A stretch of 11,938 bases of DNA from an uncultured Bacteroidales bacterium (GTDB lineage Bacteria > Bacteroidota > Bacteroidia > Bacteroidales > UBA932), in contig CAJOJC010000034.1 of NCBI GenBank assembly GCA_905234775.1, positions 1 through 11,938 of the forward strand, given 5' to 3'. Of the stretch, positions 1 through 7,874 are shown one piece after another. Position 1 is the first letter of the stretch, and every line of letters begins with the position of its first letter. The position numbers and the translations under genes were made by a program. The notes under the pieces were generated by a model. The model worked only from the letters and a program-made list of their open reading frames with translations, searched no databases and was not told the origin of the DNA.

Positions 1-1211
1 CGGGAGCCCAGTTCGACAAAGCCCGGAGTGACGCAGATGCGCCGCCCGCCCTGAGGAAGCTTCATCGAAGCGAGTACTCCAAGAGCCATGGCCGCGCCAG
101 TAGGATTGGAGTTATATGCGTCGTCGAGAATCGTCAGCGAACCTCTGCGGGACATGCTGAGCCTGTGCTCCACCGGCTGAATCTTACTGACCGCCAGCGC
201 AATCGAACGGTCCGGAATTCCCAGATGCTTTGCTATAACTATCGCGCCGGTCAGGTCCAGAATATTAGCCTCGCCGAGCAACTGAGTCTTAAGATGCAGC
301 GAACCGGCGGCATCGATAACATCGAACTCCATTCCGCCGGGAGTGTACTGAATGCCAGAAGCGCGGACATCAACCCTATGAGCATCGATTCCGAAACGGA
401 CAATAGAGCAATCCTCACGGATTCCGCCATACGAAGCAATACCAGGGGACTCGAAGTTAACGACTCCGAAACCATCAACAGGCAGCGAGTCTATAAGTTC
501 AAACTTAGTCTTCTGAATGTTCTCAAACGAGCCGAAGGTCTCAAGGTGCATCTCCCCCACCGCAGTGACGATACCCATCACAGGGTGTACCAGATCGCAT
601 ATTTCTTTAATATCTCCGACCTCCTTCGCGCCCATCTCGCAGATGAACACTTCGTGGAAGGGCTCGAGATTTTCGCGTATGGTACGGACAACACCCAGGG
701 TCGTATTGTAGTTCCCCGGGGTCATCAGAACATTGTATTTCTCGCTGAGTATTCTATACAGATAGTTCTTGGTACTGGTCTTCCCGAAACTGCCGGTAAC
801 GCCGATAATAATCAGATCCTTATGCGCAGCAAGTTTCCGACGAGCGTCCTTGATATACCAATTATTGATAGCCTTCTCAATCGGACTGTTGAGCCAGTCT
901 GCAATACAAAGAACAAACGGGCAAAAGAGGATGATCAACGCCGATAGCCAGAACACCCCGAAGAACCAGGGAGCCAGGGTCAGAGCGACGGCCACCAAAG
1001 TCGCAGTGATAGTCAGACGAACCATTCTCTTCGTCATAACGAACTTCACCTTCGACTTCCCGAAAAGTCTGGGATACGGGTTGTCCTTAAGCCACAGCAA
1101 GAACCGGTCGCGCCTGTTCGAATTCTGCTGAAACATCTGGAGGTAAAACCTCATATACAGAATCCACGCGGAAACCCACAGGACTATGAACGTTATGATA
1201 AGAGCAGTCAT
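1..1211 (-). CDS. Membrane-anchored MurF-like Mur ligase (partial, C-terminus beyond left edge)
   Basis: I translated the minus strand from the ATG at 1211; 403 residues are visible with no stop before the edge. The N-terminus is hydrophobic: one likely membrane segment at residues 2-22 and two more within 66-104. A Mur-ligase ATPase follows, with a P-loop GVTGSFGKTST at 137-147, EMGAKEVGDI at 192-201, a TKFEL segment at 235-239 whose Lys236 matches the carbamylated lysine of Mur ligases, EHR at 348-350 and DDAYNSNP at 363-370. The last motif is a MurF hallmark. MurF joins D-Ala-D-Ala to UDP-MurNAc-tripeptide using ATP. Here the usual UDP-MurNAc-binding N-terminal domain is absent and a membrane anchor takes its place, so the substrate is probably not the standard soluble one (inference). 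The start overlaps the hydrolase stop by 4 nt (ATGA), which suggests translational coupling. Mur ligase family: near certain. Exact substrate: unknown. Confidence 0.9.
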   Translation of the reverse strand, partial: MTALIITFIVLWVSAWILYMRFYLQMFQQNSNRRDRFLLWLKDNPYPRLFGKSKVKFVMTKRMVRLTITATLVAVALTLAPWFFGVFWLSALIILFCPFVLCIADWLNSPIEKAINNWYIKDARRKLAAHKDLIIIGVTGSFGKTSTKNYLYRILSEKYNVLMTPGNYNTTLGVVRTIRENLEPFHEVFICEMGAKEVGDIKEICDLVHPVMGIVTAVGEMHLETFGSFENIQKTKFELIDSLPVDGFGVVNFESPGIASYGGIREDCSIVRFGIDAHRVDVRASGIQYTPGGMEFDVIDAAGSLHLKTQLLGEANILDLTGAIVIAKHLGIPDRSIALAVSKIQPVEHRLSMSRRGSLTILDDAYNSNPTGAAMALGVLASMKLPQGGRRICVTPGFVELGS

Positions 1212-1951
1212 TTCAAAAAGTTATTGGCAACTGACCTGAACAGCCCGGGATCTTCCAGGAACGAAAAATGAGTTCCGCCCTTGACCGTAATCAAACCGGC
1301 GTCCGGCAACAGCCGCGCCATCAACTGGGCATCCGAAAGTGGAGTGGCAGTATCAGCGGTACCCCAGAAAAGGATAACCGGAACAGTAATCGAAGGCAGC
1401 AACTTACGAAGATCCTGATTCACGGTCTTGGACAGGACCGCCTTCATCATGGGCGAGGCCGCAGCATAGTCTGAAGAGCCCTTGCCGGCGCGCATGCGTT
1501 CGAAGCGCTCAGTATCCCGAAGCACCTTCAGAAACCACCACTTCGCAATCTTGTACTTATATATTTTTATGTAGTATCCGAGAGAGCGCTTAGGCTTGAT
1601 TCCGGCCGCATCTACCAACATCAGACGGGAGATTTCACACTTAGACGCAAAAACTATCGCGACCCTTCCGCCGAACGAATGACAAATAATAGACGGCTTA
1701 ACTACCCCGACAGCAGCGCAGAAAGCCTCCAACATCTCTTCGTATTCAAACACGCCCCAGACGGTCGGCGGCTCGTCAGACTCCCCGAATCCCGGAAAAT
1801 CCAGCGCAATAACGCGATGATTCCGAGCGAAATCTGCGACAAACGGATCCCAGATAGAATGGGTACATCCCCAGCCGTGGAGCAACAGAAGGTCAGAGCC
1901 TTCTCCGGAAAGCTCATAATAAACTTTAACTCCGTTGTAGTCGAAAAACAT
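1208..1951 (-). CDS. Alpha/beta-fold hydrolase paired with the MurF-like ligase
   Basis: The 247-residue protein is a complete single-domain alpha/beta hydrolase with no evident signal peptide, so it is probably cytoplasmic. Visible motifs are HGWG (25-28, oxyanion-hole region), LDFPGFGESD (50-59), a nucleophile elbow CHSFGG (90-95) with Ser92, acid Asp200 in GTADTATP, and His228 in GGTHFSF. The triad is therefore intact. The elbow's first position is Cys instead of the usual Gly of GxSxG. A basic, aromatic cap segment lies at about 120-150. The gene sits 3 nt after the PBP1A stop and overlaps the Mur ligase start, so it belongs to a cell-wall operon. A role in hydrolysing or transferring an ester or amide on a wall precursor is inference from position only. 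The general fold assigns no substrate. Confidence 0.9.
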   Translation of the reverse strand: MFFDYNGVKVYYELSGEGSDLLLLHGWGCTHSIWDPFVADFARNHRVIALDFPGFGESDEPPTVWGVFEYEEMLEAFCAAVGVVKPSIICHSFGGRVAIVFASKCEISRLMLVDAAGIKPKRSLGYYIKIYKYKIAKWWFLKVLRDTERFERMRAGKGSSDYAAASPMMKAVLSKTVNQDLRKLLPSITVPVILFWGTADTATPLSDAQLMARLLPDAGLITVKGGTHFSFLEDPGLFRSVANNFLK

Positions 1952-1954
1952 CGC

Positions 1955-4318
1955 TTAATCGAAGAAGCCTTCTTCTTCCGAAGCCGGCGCGTAACTCTGA
2001 TTATCGTCGGTCTCTATATCTCCGCCGGTACAGCTGAGGTCGAGGGTCATTCCGCCCGGAGCCTCGAAGCGGTCGTAGTCGCTCCATCCGAGGGTGGGAT
2101 CGGCCAGACACTTCTTCATGAAGATGCCCCACACGGGAAGCGCCGTCGCCGAGCCGCTACCCTGAGCGAGCTCCTTGAAATGGACCATTCTGTCTTCTCC
2201 GCCGACCCAGACTCCGGCCGTGATCTTCGGCGTATAGCCGATGAACCAGCCGTCTGAGTTATCGTTGGTGGTACCAGTCTTTCCGGCGATATCGCCCCTG
2301 AGTCCGAAACGCGTACGAAGGCGGTTACCCGTTCCGTGGTTGACCACGCCCTGCATCAGGTTCACCATCAGATACGCAGTCTTCGCGCTGATAGCCTCCG
2401 TCTTCTTTCCGGCGAAATCGGTGATGAGGTTGCCGTCGGCATCCTCGATACGGGTGATGAACATGGGCTCAGAGTAGACTCCCTTCGAGGGGAAAGTATT
2501 GAAGGCCGCGACCATCTCGCAGATCGGGAGATCGGACGAGCCCGCGCAGAGCGAATAGACCTCGTCTACATGGCTCTTTATTCCCATCTTCTTCATCATC
2601 TTGACCATGGCCGAAGGGCCGAACTGCCTCATCAGGTAGGCCGAGATGTTGTTCGAGCTATGTGTAAGGCCCCATTTCAGGGTCACGGTCTTACCGATCC
2701 ATTCGTCGCGGTCCGTGCTTCGCGGGGTCCAGGTTTCGTCGCCCACGATGAAGGTCTGCGGCATGTTGACCACTCGGTCGCAGGGGGTCATTCCCTCCTG
2801 CATGGCCAGAGTATAGAGGAACGGTTTGATAGTCGAACCGACCTGCCTCTTGCCCTGGCGGACGTTGTCGTACTTAAAGTAGCGGTAGTTGGGGCCGCCG
2901 ACATAAGCTTTTACGTGACCCGTTCCGGGCTCGATAGCCATGAAGGCCGCCCTCAGAATGGACTTATAGTACTTGATCGAGTCGTCCGGGGTCATCAGGG
3001 TATCCACATAGCCCTGCTCGTTCCAGGCAAACACCCTCATCGGAGTCTTGACCGAGAACTGGGCGAGGATTTCCTTTTCGGGAACCCCGGCCTTTTTCTG
3101 GGTCCGGTAGCGGTCGCTCCACTTCCTGGCCTGGCCCATCAGGGTATTGTAGGTACGGTTCTCCATGGTGTTGGGGAAGGGAGGACGACGACGCGTTTTA
3201 AGTTCGCGGTTGAAGAGCGGCTGGAGGTTTTGTCCGAGCTGCTCGGCCACCGCTTCCTCGGCATAACGCTGGAGGCGGGAATCGATCGTAACATATATCC
3301 TGAGGCCGTCGCGGTCCAGATTATACTTCTCGCCGTTGGCCTTGCGATACTTGGTAAGCCAGCCGTAAAAGGCGTCATTGGCCCAGCGAATCGTATCCGC
3401 GACATACTCCTCTTCATAGAGATAATTGCTGCGCTTGGGCTCTGTAGCGTTCATCTCGCGACGGATCATGTCGCGGAAATACGGCGCAAGACCGGCGTTG
3501 TGGTCCCTGACCTGGTAGCGAAGCTCGATAGGGCTGGCCTGAGCCGCAGCCTTCTCTTCTTCGCTGAGATAACCGGCCTTCTCCATCTGACCGAGCACGA
3601 AGTTGCGGCGGCTCATGGCCAGATCATAGTGGAGTACGGGGTTGTACCTGGTAGGTTTGTTGACCATTCCTACGAGCATTGCAGCTTCCTGGACATTCAG
3701 CTCCGCCGGGCTCTTGGAGAAGAAGGTCTCCGAGGCGGACTTGATTCCGTAGGCGCTGCTGCCGAAGAAGATCGAGTTCAGGTACATGGCGACTATCTCG
3801 TCTTTAGTATAGTTTCGCTCAAGCTTCACGGCCGTAATCCATTCCTTGAGCTTAATCCAGACCATGGTCCCGGCCTTTACGAACGGGTTATTACTGCCCG
3901 TCTCCACTCGGGGATAGAGGGTCTTCGCGAGCTGTTGGGTGATGGTACTGCCGCCGCCCTGGCTCGAATCCCTCATCAAGAGAGTCTTGAAGAACACGCG
4001 CCCGAGGCCCTTAAAATCTATTCCGCAGTGTTTATAGAAGCGGACGTCTTCGGTAGAAATCGCGGCGTGGATGACGTTGGGGGAAATGTCGTTATAGGAA
4101 ACGTAGGTTCTATTCTCTATATGGAAGGTACTGAGCACGACTCCGTCTGAAGAAATAATCTGGGTTGCCAGATTGTTGTTGGGGTGTTCGAGTTCTTCGA
4201 ACGAAGGAATCTCGGCGAAATACCACACAGAGGCCAGCAAACCTAACACCAGCACCACCGGGGTAACGATTATAAACCAGAACCAGAATACTATTCTTTT
4301 ACGGGTACGTTCTTCCAT
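1955..4318 (-). CDS. Bifunctional class A penicillin-binding protein 1A (glycosyltransferase/transpeptidase)
   Basis: The 787-residue enzyme polymerises lipid II into glycan strands and crosslinks stem peptides at the outer face of the inner membrane. A short cytoplasmic tail (residues 1-9) precedes a membrane segment (10-34). The GT51 domain shows EDVRFYKHCG with catalytic Glu90, GGSTITQQLAKTL (122-134), the KLKEW...KLERNYTKDEI stretch (156-175) and LNSIFFGSSAYGI (180-192). The transpeptidase domain shows the nucleophile motif STIK (Ser495, Lys498), SSN (554-556) and KTGTT (680-684). All catalytic motifs are intact. A charged region (about 370-450) links the domains and the C-terminus is strongly acidic (about 767-787), as is common for long PBP1A proteins. 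It is the first gene of the leftward operon and has a near-perfect Bacteroidetes-type -7 box just upstream. I call it PBP1A (mrcA/ponA type) but leave the symbol empty because naming varies in this phylum. Confidence 0.96.
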   Translation of the reverse strand: MEERTRKRIVFWFWFIIVTPVVLVLGLLASVWYFAEIPSFEELEHPNNNLATQIISSDGVVLSTFHIENRTYVSYNDISPNVIHAAISTEDVRFYKHCGIDFKGLGRVFFKTLLMRDSSQGGGSTITQQLAKTLYPRVETGSNNPFVKAGTMVWIKLKEWITAVKLERNYTKDEIVAMYLNSIFFGSSAYGIKSASETFFSKSPAELNVQEAAMLVGMVNKPTRYNPVLHYDLAMSRRNFVLGQMEKAGYLSEEEKAAAQASPIELRYQVRDHNAGLAPYFRDMIRREMNATEPKRSNYLYEEEYVADTIRWANDAFYGWLTKYRKANGEKYNLDRDGLRIYVTIDSRLQRYAEEAVAEQLGQNLQPLFNRELKTRRRPPFPNTMENRTYNTLMGQARKWSDRYRTQKKAGVPEKEILAQFSVKTPMRVFAWNEQGYVDTLMTPDDSIKYYKSILRAAFMAIEPGTGHVKAYVGGPNYRYFKYDNVRQGKRQVGSTIKPFLYTLAMQEGMTPCDRVVNMPQTFIVGDETWTPRSTDRDEWIGKTVTLKWGLTHSSNNISAYLMRQFGPSAMVKMMKKMGIKSHVDEVYSLCAGSSDLPICEMVAAFNTFPSKGVYSEPMFITRIEDADGNLITDFAGKKTEAISAKTAYLMVNLMQGVVNHGTGNRLRTRFGLRGDIAGKTGTTNDNSDGWFIGYTPKITAGVWVGGEDRMVHFKELAQGSGSATALPVWGIFMKKCLADPTLGWSDYDRFEAPGGMTLDLSCTGGDIETDDNQSYAPASEEEGFFD

Positions 4319-4325
4319 AACGGAG

Positions 4326-4333
4326 CAAAAATA
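4326..4333 (-). promoter_or_regulatory. Candidate -7 box for the PBP1A operon
   Basis: On the minus strand these bases read TATTTTTG, an exact match to the Bacteroidetes -7 consensus TAnnTTTG. The PBP1A ATG begins only 7 nt further on. I found no good TTTG -33 box at the expected 19-21 nt distance, so the assignment rests on the -7 box and its position in a 61-bp divergent gap. The spacing implies a leader of only a few bases. Confidence 0.55.
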
Positions 4334-4343
4334 CTCATTAATT

Positions 4344-4375
4344 TTTGAAAAATCCCTTAATTGTCATTTTCTTTG
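4344..4375 (+). promoter_or_regulatory. Candidate topA promoter (-33 TTTG, -7 TTTCTTTG)
   Basis: TTTG at 4344-4347 and TTTCTTTG at 4368-4375 are 20 nt apart, the usual Bacteroidetes spacing; the -7 box has one mismatch to TAnnTTTG. If used, transcription would begin almost at the topA ATG (4380), giving a leaderless or nearly leaderless message. An alternative -7 box is AATTTTTG at 4340-4347, also one mismatch, which would give a leader of roughly 28 nt. The sequence alone does not decide between them. Confidence 0.45.
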
Positions 4376-4379
4376 CAGT

Positions 4380-6677
4380 ATGAATTTAGTGATTGTAGAG
4401 TCCCCGCACAAAGCGGTGACAATCCAGAAGTTTCTTGGAGAGGGTTGGAAGGTCGTTTCTTCCAAAGGCCATATCCGGGACCTTCAGGAAAAGGAGCTGG
4501 GAGTAGACCTGAACAACAACTTCACCCCCGAGTATGTAGTGCCGGCCGATAAAAAGCGGACGGTAGCCGAACTCAAAAAACTGGCAGAGCAGGCCGAAAT
4601 GGTCTGGCTCGCATCCGATGAAGACCGCGAAGGAGAAGCAATTTCGTGGCATCTCACGGAAGCCCTCGGGCTCGATCCTGCTAAAACCAGGCGAATTACC
4701 TTCCACGAAATAACGAAGAATGCGATCCTCGAAGCTATCAAGAATCCGAGGACCGTGGATATGAACCTTGTCAATGCCCAGCAGGCCCGCCGAGTACTCG
4801 ACCGCCTCGTGGGATACGAGCTGTCGCCCGTGCTCTGGCGCAAGATCCGCCGTGGTCTTTCGGCCGGCCGCGTCCAGTCCGTCGCCCTCCGCCTCACGGT
4901 GGACCGCGAGAAGGAGATCCTGGCCTTCCAGCCGGAGCCGTTCTACCGGGTAGACGCCGAATTCACGGTTGGCCGTTCGAAGATCCATGGCACGCTCGAT
5001 AAGAAATTCGGGTCCATGATGGCAGCCCACACCTTCCTCGCAGACTGCATCGGGGCGACCTACACCGTCGCGAATATCGAGCGCAAGGAAGGCGTCCGAA
5101 TCCCCGCCGCCCCGTTCACGACCTCGACCCTCCAGCAGGAAGCCGGCCGTAAGCTGCGCTTCCCCGTCAGCCAGACGATGAGGGTGGCCCAGAGCCTCTA
5201 CGAGCGCGGTCTCATCACCTACATGCGTACGGACTCGACTAACCTCTCGAGCCTCGCGATCAACACTGCCAAGCAGTTCATTACCGACAACTTCGGCCCG
5301 GAGTACTCACACCCCAGACAGTATAAAACCCATTCCAAGGGCGCCCAGGAGGCCCATGAAGCTATCCGCCCTACCTACATTGAGAACACGGCGATCAACG
5401 GCACTCCCCAGGAGCAGAAGCTCTATAATCTTATCTGGAAACGGACCGTCGCCTGCCAGATGACCGAAGCGCGGGTGATGAACACCGCGATCACTATCGA
5501 AATCGACAAGCGCGCGGAGAAGTACGCAGTCCAGGCGGCAGAAATCCTGTTCGACGGCTACCTTAAAGTATATAAGGAAGGAACGGACGACGAAACAGAC
5601 GACGAAGAGCTCGCATCCGTCCCGCCGATGAGCGTGGGTCAGACCCTGGCCTTCAAATCAGCGCAGGCAACCTGCAAGTTCACCCAGGCCCCTATGCGCT
5701 ACTCCGAACCGACCCTGGTCCGCAAGCTCGAAGAGCTCGGGATCGGCCGACCGAGTACTTACGCCCCCACTATCACTACCCTCACTACGGAACGCGGCTA
5801 CCTCGTCAAAGGCGATAAGCCCGGAGATCCCAGACCGGTCGTGAACCTTACCCTCAAGGGCGACAAGATTACTGAAACGCACTGGACCGAACACGTAGGC
5901 TTAGACAGGGGTAAACTCCTCCCTACCGAGATAGGAATGGTCGTCACCGACTACCTCTGCGACAACTTCGCCGAGATCCTGGACTATGGCTTTACTGCCA
6001 ATGTGGAGAATTCGTTCGACGAGGTCGCAGACGGCAAGAAAGACTGGCATAAGTGTATTGCCGACTTCTATTCGCCGTTCCACACACAGGTGGAGCAGGC
6101 CGTCAGCGACAAACAGTATATGAAGGTAGAGCGCGAGATCGGAGTAGACCCTTCAGACGGAAAGATGGTGGTCGCGAAGCTCGGCCAGTTCGGCCCGTTC
6201 GTCCAGAAAGGCGAGGGCGAGGACAGGGTCTTCGCATCACTGCCCGCAGGAATGCTGATCGAAAGCGTCACTCTTGATGTCGCCCTGAAACTGCTCGCGC
6301 TTCCGCGCACGGTGGGCGAATACGAAGGGGTTCCTATCGTGGCTACCAAAGGCCGCTTCGGCCCGTATCTGAAGTACGGAGACAAGAATATCGGACTTCC
6401 GCGCAGCGCAGATCCTCTGACAATCAGCCTCGAAAAGTGTATTTCGCTCGTTCAGGCCGAACTGGATCACGCTGCCCAGATCCAGGTCATCCGCGAATTC
6501 GCGGGCGGGATCGCGCTTATGAACGGCCGCTATGGCCCGTATATCAAGGCAGGCGGAAAGAACTACAAGCTCCCCCACGGGACTAAGGCCGAGGACGTGA
6601 CAGAAGAGATGGCGAAGCAGATTGTCTCTTCTTCAGATCCTACCCAGGGACGCCGTAAATTCTCAAGACGCAAATAA
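4380..6677 (+). CDS. topA: DNA topoisomerase I (type IA)
   Basis: I place the start at the ATG at 4380, which gives MNLVIVESPHKA, the canonical TopA N-terminus, and 765 residues. An upstream in-frame start would run through the divergent promoter and into the PBP1A gene. The enzyme relaxes negative supercoils by single-strand passage. The Toprim domain carries Glu7 in VESPHKA and the acidic motif DEDREGE (80-86). SAGRVQSVALRL lies at 161-172. The catalytic tyrosine is Tyr281 in ITYMRTDS. The C-terminal part holds three FGPF/Y-type repeats near residues 601, 657 and 715 (for example KGRFGPYLKYG). No four-cysteine zinc fingers are seen, so DNA contacts there likely rely on these repeats. The tail is basic (GRRKFSRRK). 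An 8-nt gap to the regulator gene suggests cotranscription. Confidence 0.97.
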   Translation: MNLVIVESPHKAVTIQKFLGEGWKVVSSKGHIRDLQEKELGVDLNNNFTPEYVVPADKKRTVAELKKLAEQAEMVWLASDEDREGEAISWHLTEALGLDPAKTRRITFHEITKNAILEAIKNPRTVDMNLVNAQQARRVLDRLVGYELSPVLWRKIRRGLSAGRVQSVALRLTVDREKEILAFQPEPFYRVDAEFTVGRSKIHGTLDKKFGSMMAAHTFLADCIGATYTVANIERKEGVRIPAAPFTTSTLQQEAGRKLRFPVSQTMRVAQSLYERGLITYMRTDSTNLSSLAINTAKQFITDNFGPEYSHPRQYKTHSKGAQEAHEAIRPTYIENTAINGTPQEQKLYNLIWKRTVACQMTEARVMNTAITIEIDKRAEKYAVQAAEILFDGYLKVYKEGTDDETDDEELASVPPMSVGQTLAFKSAQATCKFTQAPMRYSEPTLVRKLEELGIGRPSTYAPTITTLTTERGYLVKGDKPGDPRPVVNLTLKGDKITETHWTEHVGLDRGKLLPTEIGMVVTDYLCDNFAEILDYGFTANVENSFDEVADGKKDWHKCIADFYSPFHTQVEQAVSDKQYMKVEREIGVDPSDGKMVVAKLGQFGPFVQKGEGEDRVFASLPAGMLIESVTLDVALKLLALPRTVGEYEGVPIVATKGRFGPYLKYGDKNIGLPRSADPLTISLEKCISLVQAELDHAAQIQVIREFAGGIALMNGRYGPYIKAGGKNYKLPHGTKAEDVTEEMAKQIVSSSDPTQGRRKFSRRK

Positions 6678-6685
6678 AACGAGAT

Positions 6686-7156
6686 ATGAGCGACTACAAA
6701 ATCGATGAAATGGACAGGAAAATCCTGTCGTTTCTGGTCAAAGACGCAAGAATGCCCTTCCTCGAGATAGCTCGCGAGTGCGGAGTGTCCGGCGCCGCAA
6801 TCCACCAGAGAGTCAAGAAGCTCGAAGACGCGGGCATCATCACCGGTTTCTCGGCGATGGTCAAACCTGCCTCACTGGGCTTTTCCGTCTGCGCTTTCGT
6901 GATGATGAACATCTCAGAGGCGAACAAATTCAACGATGTCGTAGCCGCTTTGAAAAAGATCCCCGAGGTAGTGGAGACGCACTTCATTACCGGCCACTCA
7001 TCGCTGCTTATAAAACTGTATTGTTCTGATTTTGACCACCTGATGCAGGTAGTCCTCAACTCGATCCAGAAGATTCCGGCGGTTGAAAGTACCGAGACTA
7101 TGATTTCGCTCAGCGAAGCATTCCAGCGTCAGGTCTGGGTGAAGAAATCAAAATAA
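6686..7156 (+). CDS. Lrp/AsnC-family transcriptional regulator
   Basis: The 156-residue protein has the standard two-part layout. An N-terminal winged helix-turn-helix (about residues 5-56) includes the DEMDRKILSFLVKDAR opening and the recognition-helix region CGVSGAAIHQRVKKLEDAGII. A RAM effector-binding and oligomerisation domain follows (about 66-145), with VVETHFITGHSSLLIKL. Members usually assemble as dimers to octamers and respond to amino acids; the ligand here cannot be read from sequence. The gene follows topA by 8 nt and is probably cotranscribed. Its 3' end overlaps the ispD 3' end on the other strand by 9 bp. Lrp-type proteins also shape DNA, so sitting beside topA is suggestive, but regulation of topA or neighbours is only inference. 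Confidence 0.93.
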   Translation: MSDYKIDEMDRKILSFLVKDARMPFLEIARECGVSGAAIHQRVKKLEDAGIITGFSAMVKPASLGFSVCAFVMMNISEANKFNDVVAALKKIPEVVETHFITGHSSLLIKLYCSDFDHLMQVVLNSIQKIPAVESTETMISLSEAFQRQVWVKKSK

Positions 7157-7840
7157 TTTTCTCGCCAGATCCAGATCCTCCGGGGTCGTGATCTTGATAT
7201 TGTACCTCTCTCCTTCTATATAGGTGAGAGGTATTTTTGCGGCCCTGGCCACCGAAGCGTCGTCTGTAAGAGCCTGATTATAAGCTACTTTATCGTAAGC
7301 CTTCTTAATAAGTTCCGACAGGAACAACTGGGGAGTCTGGGCTCCATAAAGCCCGGCGCGCGAAGGATCGGGCTCTCCGCTCGCCTTAAGGGTTCCGTCC
7401 TCAGCGGGGACCAAACTCTTAAGAGTATCGGTTACGGGAGTTACAGGGATTACGCAGCGCTTTTCGTCTGAAACTTCAAGAATGCGCTTGATGAGCTCGG
7501 CGCTGACAAGCGGCCTGACTCCGTCGTGGATCAGGACGAGGGATCCGTCTGGAATTTTCGCCAAAGCATTTTTAACGGAATGGAAGCGGGTGATGCCGCC
7601 TTCCACTATGATCTGCGGCAGGTCGAAACGATTCTCCACGCAAAGCCGTTTCCACGTCTCGATATGATCTGCAGGCAAAGCTACGACCGGGACCAGCTCA
7701 GGGCAGGCCTCAAGGAATTTCATAATAGACTGCTGCAGGACAGGGCGCCCACCCAGTTCAAGAAACTGTTTGGGAACTTCAGTCCCCATTCTGACGCCGC
7801 TTCCGCCGGCTACAAATACTCCGTAAACTTTTTTTGTCAT
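7148..7840 (-). CDS. ispD: 2-C-methyl-D-erythritol 4-phosphate cytidylyltransferase
   Basis: The protein activates MEP with CTP to give CDP-methylerythritol, the third step of the non-mevalonate isoprenoid pathway, in the cytoplasm. I start at the ATG at 7840 (MTKKVYGVFVAGG), giving 230 residues, the usual length. A longer version from 7903 would add 21 unrelated residues, cross the promoter palindrome and overlap mreB. Visible motifs are the nucleotide loop AGGSGVRMG (11-19), PKQF (23-26), GGITRFHSV (81-89), HDGVRPLV (105-112), TPQLF (169-173), TDDASVAR (192-199) and KITTPEDL (216-223). All expected catalytic segments are present. The gene is divergent from mreB and convergent with the Lrp-type gene, so it appears to be a single-gene unit. 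Its product feeds undecaprenyl-phosphate supply, a loose functional link to the wall genes around it. Confidence 0.96.
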   Translation of the reverse strand: MTKKVYGVFVAGGSGVRMGTEVPKQFLELGGRPVLQQSIMKFLEACPELVPVVALPADHIETWKRLCVENRFDLPQIIVEGGITRFHSVKNALAKIPDGSLVLIHDGVRPLVSAELIKRILEVSDEKRCVIPVTPVTDTLKSLVPAEDGTLKASGEPDPSRAGLYGAQTPQLFLSELIKKAYDKVAYNQALTDDASVARAAKIPLTYIEGERYNIKITTPEDLDLARKLF

Positions 7841-7856
7841 AAGTAGTTTTCTGCGA

Positions 7857-7864
7857 CAAAAATA
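7857..7864 (-). promoter_or_regulatory. Candidate -7 box for ispD
   Basis: On the minus strand it reads TATTTTTG, an exact TAnnTTTG match, 16 nt before the chosen ispD ATG at 7840. No clear TTTG -33 box was found at 19-21 nt. Its position supports the shorter ispD start. Confidence 0.55.
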
Positions 7865-7866
7865 GT

Positions 7867-7874
7867 TATTTTTG
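7867..7874 (+). promoter_or_regulatory. Candidate -7 box for the mreBCD-mrdA operon
   Basis: TATTTTTG is an exact match to TAnnTTTG and lies 22 nt before the mreB ATG at 7897. No convincing TTTG -33 box is seen at the right distance (TTTTC nearby is the best). An AAGGA at 7876-7880 is 16 nt before the ATG, too far to act as a normal ribosome binding site. The leader is short and A-rich. Confidence 0.55.

Noticed and set aside
165..947. A 260-codon plus-strand open frame at the left edge
   Set aside because: The opposite strand encodes the Mur ligase with a P-loop and DDAYNSNP, so this frame is a shadow.
2336..4150. A 604-codon open frame antisense to the PBP1A gene
   Set aside because: It mirrors a gene with full catalytic motifs and shows no recognisable domain. 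Long antisense frames are expected from the GC-rich codon use here.
4173..4379. A 69-residue N-terminal extension of TopA
   Set aside because: It would cross the divergent promoter and overlap PBP1A coding sequence; the canonical TopA start is the ATG at 4380.
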